A stretch of DNA of 5,420 nucleotides from CAXFCD01 sp964001155 (GTDB lineage: Bacteria > Fidelibacterota > Marinisomatia > Marinisomatales > UBA1611), in the NCBI GenBank assembly GCA_964001155.1, contig CAXFCD010000231.1, forward strand, positions 1 to 5,420, written 5' to 3'. The position numbers and the translations under genes were made by a program. A model generated the notes under the pieces. The model did no database searches. It worked only from the letters and a program-made list of their open reading frames with translations, and was not told where the DNA came from. Of this stretch, positions 1 to 5,420 are shown piece by piece (the stretch's first letter is position 1; each line of letters opens with the position of its first letter).

Positions 1-1
1 T

Positions 2-2440
2 ACTGCACAGGAGGGCGTTGAAATTTCCGGATATTGGAATGCATCCAACCAAAGGTTGATCGTGAGTGTTCCCGTGGATAATGATGAAACATTGCCGGGA
101 GGTGGTGTCCAACTTCAATCATCCTTTGGAGGAAGTTATGCTGATTTAAGTGATACCTTTTTGATTGAAGAAAGTAATTTGGGAACAGAAAAAATTATTT
201 CAGCCTCGGCAGATGATTTTGAAGGGATTGCCGATTTTGTTGAGGATGGAAACGCCACTTTCCAAGCCCTCCTCTGGGATAAGGCGGGGAACACAACCAC
301 AGGAACCGTAAGTACAACTACCATTCATATTGATGAAACATTACCCACTTTATCTGAGATTTCCCTTTATTCAGATAACGAGCTGGATTCAACTTGGGCG
401 AAAATATCCGACCAAGTTTCACTGAATTTTTCCAGCAGTGAAGGCCTGGCGTCCGCCAACGCAGTATTGGCGTTGGATTCTTTAACCGGCACAGGAACCA
501 ATTCGGGGTTAACATGGACCATCACAAAAACAGTAACAGTTGCAGATGCTGAGGATACTATTTTATTTAATATATCTTTCTTGGATACAGCTGGAAATGC
601 AGGCGAACCGGTGACATCCACCAGCGATGGCAGTTTTTTGATCCTGGATAAAACAACCCCAACAGTTGCAAACTTGTTGGAAGGGAATGATGGATTAGAT
701 ATTGACTATTACAACAAGTCGGACTCAATCACCTTGTATTGGAATTCCTTTGATTCACTGGCTGGTGTGAGGGACGGATATGTTGCCTTGGGAACGGACT
801 CAAATTCAACTGATATTGTAAACTGGACACTCACACCTCATGATTCACTTGCGGGCTTAGGTGGGCTGAATCTGGCTAATGACGGGATTTATTTCGGTGG
901 TGTGTTTATCCGGGATTCAGCGGGAAATCACTCTGACACCATTTGGGGCAACAGCATTTATATTGATATCCAAGATCCGGATACAGGATCCATCATGGAT
1001 GCTTATTGGGTTATGGATCTGGATTATACTTCTGATTCCACACGCCTCAGTTACATTTGGTCAAACTTTACCGACAATACTGAGATTGATTATTTTGAAC
1101 TGGCCATTGGAACGGGCGAAGATACAACCAATGTGTTAGATTGGGTACAGACAGACAGCACCGACAGCATGACCATCACCGGTTTAAACTTGGTAAGGGA
1201 CACATTATATTATACTTATATCAGGGCCACGGATTTAGCAACAAATCAATCCATAACTACCAGAACCGATGGCATATATTTTGACGATACTTTTCCTGTT
1301 GTGAATAAAATCACGCCGGATGTGATTGCCGACTCTGCAGGGTTTTTATCTGTATTAAATCAGGATACACTCACCATCAAATTCAACCGTCCCATTTATG
1401 TATATGACTTGTCTGTGAAATCGGTTGTTGATACAAATTTTACTGTATCTCATGACTATGGCGATTCAGTGGTGACCGTTATTTGGACTGACACCTTGGC
1501 CAGTTATGATACATTGACTATTATCATAGATAGCGCAGTGGCTTATAATACACTTTGGGTGACCGACACGCTTCAGTTTTTCAGCAAACTTTGGGCGGAT
1601 TTGAATGATGATTATGACATTACCGTGGATGATATTTTGGTATTTAACCAAACATGGCCGGAAACTGATCTTGGGCCCTTTAATGATGATCCGCCCCATG
1701 TTCGTCCCATACCGGATGGGGAAGCCAATTTGACAGATTTGGCAGCTTTTGGGAAAATGTGGCACTGGCGTTTTTTCAACCTGGATTTTGATACATCACT
1801 TGTTGCTGCAAAAATATCAGAAGAATTATCCTTCCATGCCCAAGGAAATGAAATGGTAATAACCATTCCGAAAAATGCTTATACAGCAGAAATTCTTATG
1901 GGTGAATCAAACCTGAATGTAATGGATATGAAAATGCTCCGACCCACGTCAACAGCATTCATGTTTACAGCAACTGATACAGCAACAGGACTTATTAAAT
2001 TCTCCATGGCGGATCATCGTGGTTTTGATTCTACGTTAACCCTCATCTTGCCGGAAACGGAACAAGAGTTTTTTCAAACCCACCTGCAATATGAATTCAA
2101 AAATGAATCCGGGAAGGTTCTCCAAAAAGGTTTCACATACGTAGATGTTGAAATACTACCGGAAAAATTTTCTGTGTATAATAATTATCCCAATCCGTTC
2201 AACCCAGTAACCACCATCCGTTATGATTTACCTGAAATGCGAGATGTGAATATTGTGATTTATGATTTATTAGGAAGAACTGTGAGAGCATTAGATTTGA
2301 ATGCTACGCCTGCCGGCCGACATCAATTTAAATGGTATGGTACCAACAATTTTGGAAATAAAGTTAGTACGGGAATTTATTTTCTGCAATTATCCGCAGG
2401 TCAGGATAGACACATCCAAAAAATGCTGCTTCTAAAGTGA
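2..2440 (+). CDS. Large modular secreted/cell-surface protein with Ig/FN3-like repeats, dockerin-like pair and C-terminal (type A) sorting domain; 5'-partial
   Basis: The frame is open from the window edge (first full codon at 2). The TTG at 56 is only the first permitted start codon inside the window, and protein sequence of the same character precedes it, so the true start lies upstream. The 812 residues visible contain no cysteine and are rich in Asp, Thr, Ser and Asn, as in exported proteins. In order they show: Ig/FN3-like modules (to about nt 1297), each with a D-x-A-G/T-N motif and ending in a D-x-x-x-P junction; another Ig-like beta domain (about 1298-1585); a dockerin-like pair whose first loop is DLNDDYDITVDD at 1598-1633 and whose second, weaker one is near 1703-1738; a beta-rich stretch with no family I recognise (about 1770-2150); and a sorting domain (about 2150-2437) with YPNPFNP, then 'IYDLLGR', 'GIYFLQL' and a basic tail. 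By family knowledge this last domain directs proteins through type IX secretion or surface attachment. The role is probably adhesion or surface structure; no catalytic domain is visible. It ends with tandem TGA TGA stops. Confidence 0.9.
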   Translation, partial: TAQEGVEISGYWNASNQRLIVSVPVDNDETLPGGGVQLQSSFGGSYADLSDTFLIEESNLGTEKIISASADDFEGIADFVEDGNATFQALLWDKAGNTTTGTVSTTTIHIDETLPTLSEISLYSDNELDSTWAKISDQVSLNFSSSEGLASANAVLALDSLTGTGTNSGLTWTITKTVTVADAEDTILFNISFLDTAGNAGEPVTSTSDGSFLILDKTTPTVANLLEGNDGLDIDYYNKSDSITLYWNSFDSLAGVRDGYVALGTDSNSTDIVNWTLTPHDSLAGLGGLNLANDGIYFGGVFIRDSAGNHSDTIWGNSIYIDIQDPDTGSIMDAYWVMDLDYTSDSTRLSYIWSNFTDNTEIDYFELAIGTGEDTTNVLDWVQTDSTDSMTITGLNLVRDTLYYTYIRATDLATNQSITTRTDGIYFDDTFPVVNKITPDVIADSAGFLSVLNQDTLTIKFNRPIYVYDLSVKSVVDTNFTVSHDYGDSVVTVIWTDTLASYDTLTIIIDSAVAYNTLWVTDTLQFFSKLWADLNDDYDITVDDILVFNQTWPETDLGPFNDDPPHVRPIPDGEANLTDLAAFGKMWHWRFFNLDFDTSLVAAKISEELSFHAQGNEMVITIPKNAYTAEILMGESNLNVMDMKMLRPTSTAFMFTATDTATGLIKFSMADHRGFDSTLTLILPETEQEFFQTHLQYEFKNESGKVLQKGFTYVDVEILPEKFSVYNNYPNPFNPVTTIRYDLPEMRDVNIVIYDLLGRTVRALDLNATPAGRHQFKWYGTNNFGNKVSTGIYFLQLSAGQDRHIQKMLLLK
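98..1297 (+). repeat. Four protein-level Ig/FN3-like modules, period about 106 residues
   Basis: Module boundaries are marked by D-x-x-x-P junctions ending at nt 97 (DETLP), 346 (DETLP), 661 (DKTTP), 979 (DIQDP) and 1297 (DDTFP). This gives lengths of 83, 105, 106 and 106 residues. Each module carries a D-x-A-G-N-like motif about 20 residues before its end: DKAGN at 278, DTAGN at 584, DSAGN at 914 and DLATN at 1232. The last two modules also share a G/aIGT...D(I/V)x(N/D)W segment and a 'GLNL' strand. The repeats are diverged at the DNA level, so this is an old domain duplication rather than a recent tandem repeat. The assignment to an Ig or FN3 fold rests on pattern, not on a profile search. 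Confidence 0.75.
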
Positions 2441-2445
2441 TGAAT

Positions 2446-2484
2446 TGAACAATGGCGCTAAGACAGACATTACGCCGTTGATCA
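2446..2484. terminator. Hairpin between convergent genes, candidate bidirectional terminator
   Basis: An inverted repeat sits in the 56-base gap between the two converging genes. The core arms are caatggcg (2450-2457) and cgccgttg (2473-2480), pairing over 8 bp with one G-U. The stem can extend outward past an A-A mismatch by tga/tca (2446-2448 with 2482-2484), and inward by taa/tta (2459-2461 with 2470-2472) after a bulged C, leaving an 8-base loop. No clear run of T follows on either strand, so it is not a textbook intrinsic terminator. The location between two stop codons is the main support. Confidence 0.55.
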
Positions 2485-2496
2485 TAAACTCAATCA

Positions 2497-4131
2497 TCAC
2501 ATTCTTTCCGGTGCTGAGATACCCAGGACTTTTAATCCATTCCCAAGAACAACTTTAACGGCGGAAACTAATGCCAAGCGTGCCATGGATAATTCTTTAT
2601 CTTCTGTAATAACTCGGCACTGCGCATAAAACTTGTGAAATCGAGTTGCCAGTTCTTGTAAATAATTAGCAATATTTTGTGGTTCAAGATTTTCGTATGC
2701 CAATTCCATGAATTCCGGGAAGCGCACTAAATAACGAAGTAATTTTATTTCATCAGGATGAACCAGAAGATGTGAACCAAAATCCTGTCCTAATTCAAAA
2801 CCGGAATCGTGCCCGTGGTTGATAATATTGCAAATTCTGGCATGGGCGTATTGCAGATAAAAGACGGGATTTTTATCCGATTGGTCTGCTGCCAAATCCA
2901 AGTCAAAATCAAGATGGGTATTCATACTCCGCATGATAAAAAAGTAACGCACTACATCGGCACCCACTTCATTCACCAATTCATCCATGGTGATAAAATT
3001 AGCTTTCCGTGTAGACATTTTCACTTTTTCACCGCCACGCAATAAAGTAACAAATTGGTAAAGTAACACTTTAATATGATCTGTTTCGAGCCCCAATGAT
3101 TCCAATGCCAATAGCACATCGGGATAGGTGTCCGCATGATCGGCACCAAAAATATCAATAATGAGATCAAAGCCTCGGTTGATCTTATTCCGGTGATAGG
3201 CTGTGTCCGGCACACGGTAGGTGGGTTCACCGGAACTTTTGATATAAACCCGGTCTTTCTCTTTCCCCAATGCCGTGGTTCGAAACCACGTAGCGCCCTC
3301 CTTTTCATAGATCAGATCTTTATCCCGCAATTCACCGAGAAACTTGTCAATGTCTCCATTTTCATAAAAAGTTTTCTCATTAGTAAATTGGTCAAAATGG
3401 ATCCCAAGATTGAGAAGACTTTTTTCAATGTCTTCAAAAATGGCTTTTTCCGCATGTTCTTTAAATGTTGAATCTCCTGTTTCCAATTCTCTACCTTTTT
3501 TATCGATGATAGATTGGGCAATATCTTTAATATAATTGCCTTGGTATCCGTCCTCCGGAAATTCAACATCCTTACCTAAAATCTCAAAATAGCGGGCTTC
3601 AACTGATTGCCCTAAATTTCTCATCTGCCGCCCCGCATCATTATAATAATACTCCCGGGCGACATCAAATCCTTGCCATTCCAACATATTGGAAACTGTG
3701 TCACCTAATACTGCATTCCGGCCATGGCCAACTGTCAGTGGTCCTGTTGGATTGGCACTGACAAATTCCACATTGGCTGTTTTCCCGTCCCCATCGGTCC
3801 CTTTTCCGTAAGATGTCTCAGATTCCAATATGGAACTCACCTTGGATTGATAAAAAGATTTTTCTACTTTGAAATTGACAAAACCGGGTGGTGTTACCGT
3901 AATCTCTGAAATATGCTCCGGTAAATTTTCATTCAATTTTTTTGAAATGGCTTGCGCGATTTCCATGGGTGGCTTTTTCAACTCTTTGGTGAGTAAAAGT
4001 GAAATATTAGAAGATAAATCGCCAAATTCGGGATTTTTTGGTGGCGCTAAGGAAAATTCCTTCTCCGGAAATGAAAGAGAAGAAAGGGCTGCAGAAATAG
4101 CTTCAGTCAGCCGGTGTTTCAGGTGTTTCAT
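2497..4131 (-). CDS. argS: Arginyl-tRNA synthetase (class I)
   Basis: This cytoplasmic enzyme charges tRNA-Arg with arginine using ATP. The 544 residues are close to the usual bacterial length (about 550-580) and the protein looks complete. The N-terminal additional domain that contacts the tRNA elbow covers about residues 1-90 (with NPEFGDLSSN near 33-42). The class I catalytic core has 'SANPTGPLTVGHGRN' at 125-139, where the HIGH motif reads TVGH (133-136). It continues with the family segment 'TWFRTT' (281-286), 'GADHADTYP' (329-337) and KMSTR (371-375) in place of KMSKS. The DALR anticodon-binding domain fills the C-terminus, which ends in the typical 'GISAPERM'. The ATG start at 4129-4131 lies inside the end of rsfS (29-base overlap), with a weak purine run agaaga(a) 7 bases upstream. 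The start agrees with the normal ArgRS N-terminus, so I keep it. It is the last gene of the minus-strand operon; expression probably depends on coupling to rsfS. Confidence 0.97.
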   Translation of the reverse strand: MKHLKHRLTEAISAALSSLSFPEKEFSLAPPKNPEFGDLSSNISLLLTKELKKPPMEIAQAISKKLNENLPEHISEITVTPPGFVNFKVEKSFYQSKVSSILESETSYGKGTDGDGKTANVEFVSANPTGPLTVGHGRNAVLGDTVSNMLEWQGFDVAREYYYNDAGRQMRNLGQSVEARYFEILGKDVEFPEDGYQGNYIKDIAQSIIDKKGRELETGDSTFKEHAEKAIFEDIEKSLLNLGIHFDQFTNEKTFYENGDIDKFLGELRDKDLIYEKEGATWFRTTALGKEKDRVYIKSSGEPTYRVPDTAYHRNKINRGFDLIIDIFGADHADTYPDVLLALESLGLETDHIKVLLYQFVTLLRGGEKVKMSTRKANFITMDELVNEVGADVVRYFFIMRSMNTHLDFDLDLAADQSDKNPVFYLQYAHARICNIINHGHDSGFELGQDFGSHLLVHPDEIKLLRYLVRFPEFMELAYENLEPQNIANYLQELATRFHKFYAQCRVITEDKELSMARLALVSAVKVVLGNGLKVLGISAPERM

Positions 4132-4486
4132 CGCTGAATTCTTCTACAGGCGCATCGGCCCATAAATGCTCCAGATTGTAATAGTCTCTATCTTCATTTT
4201 TAAATACATGAACCACTACATCGAAATAATCCATAAGGACCCAATTCAGGTTTTCGTACCCTTCAAGATGGCGGGGTTTGTGTGGCGTGCCCTTTCGAAT
4301 ATTATCTGAGATTGCTTTCACTTGCGGTTCCGAATCCCCGGAACAGATTACAAAAAAATCGGTGATAGATGACAAACCTCGTACATCAAGAGCCACCAAC
4401 GCCTTGGCTTTTTTTTGAAGGGCGAGTTCTACAATATCCTTGAGAAATGGTTGTTCGGAAACAAAATCCGGGGCAGAAGGGGACAT
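4103..4486 (-). CDS. rsfS: Ribosomal silencing factor RsfS (Iojap/DUF143 family)
   Basis: RsfS binds ribosomal protein uL14 on the large subunit and blocks joining with the small subunit, lowering translation when nutrients are short (family knowledge). The 127-residue protein shows the family landmarks: 'ALDVRGLSSITDFFVICSG' (32-50), the W-V-L-M-D-Y-F-D-V-V-V-H-V-F core (82-95) and 'YYNLEHLWADAP' (102-113). The last 14 residues are an acidic, Pro/Thr-rich tail beyond the conserved domain, and its final 10 codons overlap the start of argS in another frame. The ATG at 4484-4486 follows the TAA of the upstream gene with no base between them. No Shine-Dalgarno-like sequence precedes it, which suggests translational coupling. 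Confidence 0.96.
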   Translation of the reverse strand: MSPSAPDFVSEQPFLKDIVELALQKKAKALVALDVRGLSSITDFFVICSGDSEPQVKAISDNIRKGTPHKPRHLEGYENLNWVLMDYFDVVVHVFKNEDRDYYNLEHLWADAPVEEFSDETPETPAD

Positions 4487-5029
4487 TTACTGGTCGGCTG
4501 GAATCAGTCCGGATAGTTCGGGGAATTCGTGAATGTCTTTACCTAGGATCACGGTTACATCCACGCCGAGGGATTCATCCGGAACTATCAAAACATGTTT
4601 TTCATCATTCATAGCTACTCCAAAGGACTGGGACACCGCTTTCAAACTTTTCACATTTTCATTACGGCTGATGATGACTGTGTTGGGGTAATCATGGTGG
4701 TCGGCGTTATCGGAACGGACCACATCTACTTGATTGGACCGCAGAAAATCTGCGGTGCGGGCGGCGATTCCTTTAATTCCGCAGCCGTTTAAGACTTCCA
4801 CCTTGATGTCTTGGATGGGATTCTCCTCATAGACTTCAACAGCCAACCGGGGTTGGTTTTCAATCTTGGGAAAGGTGACCTCAATGGGAACACCGGTATG
4901 GGTTACATTTCGGGAAAAGGAATAAATAAATCCCAAGAGAAGAACGCCAACAATACCGATGGCGGCGTTCAGGGTCATGCTTTGGGATTGGGGTTTCTTA
5001 TTGCGTCTAGAGCCTTTTTTTCTTGCCAC
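4487..5029 (-). CDS. Membrane-anchored LytR_C (LytR/CpsA/Psr C-terminal) domain protein
   Basis: The 180-residue protein has a basic N-terminus (MARKKGSRRNKK), one predicted membrane segment at about 19-38 (LNAAIGIVGVLLLGFIYSF), and an outward-facing remainder under the positive-inside rule. Residues about 75-164 match the LytR_C pattern: 'IKVEVLNGCGIKGIAARTAD', then D-V-V, a Y-P-N-T-V-I-I strand, and a final 'DVTVILGKD'. The LytR-Cps2A-Psr catalytic domain found in wall-polymer ligases is absent, so it is not a ligase. Its molecular role is unknown; an envelope-associated binding or scaffold function is inference. The start is GTG at 5027-5029, directly after the previous gene's TAA, with a GAGGA Shine-Dalgarno 11 bases upstream. 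The internal ATG at residue 18 would lose the basic leader and lacks a ribosome site. Similar small proteins next to rsfS occur in other bacteria, to my knowledge, but no functional link is established. Confidence 0.85.
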   Translation of the reverse strand: MARKKGSRRNKKPQSQSMTLNAAIGIVGVLLLGFIYSFSRNVTHTGVPIEVTFPKIENQPRLAVEVYEENPIQDIKVEVLNGCGIKGIAARTADFLRSNQVDVVRSDNADHHDYPNTVIISRNENVKSLKAVSQSFGVAMNDEKHVLIVPDESLGVDVTVILGKDIHEFPELSGLIPADQ

Positions 5030-5420
5030 TTATTTAATGATCCTCGGGTTGAAGGGTGAATAGGTTTGGTATCTTTGTGTTTGTGGATATTTCTGAAATC
5101 GAATTTCTAGAAATGAATTTTTTGTGGGTTGATAGGTGATGCCCGCATCATAGGCCACATCCAGTTGATTCATGAGAGAACCTTGTTGCTGGAAAGGCAA
5201 CTGAGTTTTATATAATGTAACATTGGCATCCAACTTCAAATTGTCCATGGCCATGTACGTGATTTGATTGGTAAACCCTGCCATGGAAACTGAATGCCCC
5301 CCCATGTTCATCATTTGCATTGTAAAACCGTGGTTTATGTCAAATCGTGCCGGATCAAACAGAGAAAGGGATGGCCGTGCGTCCAATTCACCATTCAAAT
5401 TGGAGGGCAAAGTTTGGACA
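5030..5420 (-). CDS. Probable outer-membrane/envelope protein of unknown function, C-terminal part (5'-partial)
   Basis: The frame is open through the right edge of the window (residues V-Q-T precede the TTG at 5408-5410), so only the last 129 or so residues are seen. They contain alternating polar/hydrophobic strands such as 'HGFTMQMMNMGGHSVSMAGF', 'NLKLDANVTLYK' and 'NSFLEIRFQKYP', which suggests a beta-rich, possibly barrel-like, surface protein. The layout 'FDPARFDINHGFTMQM...GG.S.SMAGF.NQITY' resembles uncharacterised envelope proteins that I recall as frequent in FCB-group genomes, typically of the form DPSR-S-SH-F-MS-GG. No catalytic motif is visible, and no signal peptide can be assessed because the N-terminus is missing. 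It is the first visible gene of the operon and its TAA abuts the GTG of the LytR_C gene. Confidence 0.7.
   Translation of the reverse strand, partial: VQTLPSNLNGELDARPSLSLFDPARFDINHGFTMQMMNMGGHSVSMAGFTNQITYMAMDNLKLDANVTLYKTQLPFQQQGSLMNQLDVAYDAGITYQPTKNSFLEIRFQKYPQTQRYQTYSPFNPRIIK
5041..5045 (-). promoter_or_regulatory. Ribosome binding site for the LytR_C-domain gene
   Basis: On the minus strand GAGGA lies 11 bases before the GTG start at 5027-5029. It falls inside the last codons of the upstream gene, and it supports the GTG over the internal ATG at residue 18. The spacing is a little longer than the usual 5-9 bases. Confidence 0.5.

Noticed and set aside
56..58. TTG at 56 as the true start of the surface-protein gene
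   Set aside because: The same frame is open to the window edge with matching protein character upstream, and there is no convincing ribosome binding site before it.
456..476. 7-bp inverted repeat ccaacgc / gcgttgg with a 7-base loop
   Set aside because: It is within the open frame of the large surface protein, with nothing regulatory around it; likely chance.
1466..1866. Two overlapping minus-strand open frames opposite the surface-protein gene
   Set aside because: They are shadows of the dockerin-like region on the other strand, with no motif or plausible start signals.
3274..3290. Perfect 7-bp inverted repeat cgtggtt-cga-aaccacg, resembling a tRNA T-arm
   Set aside because: It lies inside argS and encodes the conserved T-W-F-R-T-T segment. 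No acceptor, D or anticodon arms surround it, so it is a by-product of coding sequence.
3136..3471. Plus-strand open frame of 111 codons opposite argS
   Set aside because: It is antisense to a clearly real gene. Its translation has no recognisable domain and no ribosome site is evident.
5408..5410. TTG at 5408-5410 as the true start of the right-edge minus-strand gene
   Set aside because: The frame continues to the window edge, and a start here would give an unusually short protein with no signal peptide. Treated as partial.

Overview
The window looks like a chromosomal fragment from a bacterium of the FCB group (Fibrobacterota-Chlorobiota-Bacteroidota and relatives). Ca. Marinimicrobia (SAR406) or a similar lineage is my best guess. 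The clues are a large secreted protein ending in a 'YPNPFNP' type-A sorting domain, a dockerin-like pair just before it, and a minus-strand outer-surface protein of a kind common in these phyla. By eye the base composition is moderate, slightly AT-rich. The phylum is an inference; no rRNA or other decisive marker is present.

Layout: two transcription units converge. On the + strand, one long reading frame enters from the left edge, already open, and stops at 2440. It encodes a cysteine-free, modular cell-surface or secreted protein: about four Ig/FN3-like modules with a near-constant 105-106 residue period, a further Ig-like beta domain, a dockerin-like calcium-binding pair, an unassigned beta-rich region, and a C-terminal sorting domain. 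A 56-base gap follows, holding a strong hairpin that probably serves as a terminator between the convergent genes.

On the - strand (read right to left) four genes are packed as an apparent operon. First is the C-terminal part of a probable outer-membrane or envelope protein that runs off the right edge. Next come a small membrane-anchored LytR_C-domain protein, the ribosomal silencing factor RsfS, and arginyl-tRNA synthetase ArgS. The first two junctions have zero intergenic bases (stop codon directly followed by start codon) and the third is a 29-base overlap, so translational coupling is likely. RsfS and ArgS both concern translation; the two upstream genes are envelope-associated. The operon promoter lies outside the window.

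I found no mobile element, CRISPR array, RNA gene or phage gene. I see no convincing previously undescribed system. The items most worth a second look are the surface protein's architecture, the TVGH variant of the ArgRS HIGH motif, and the tightly fused operon junctions.
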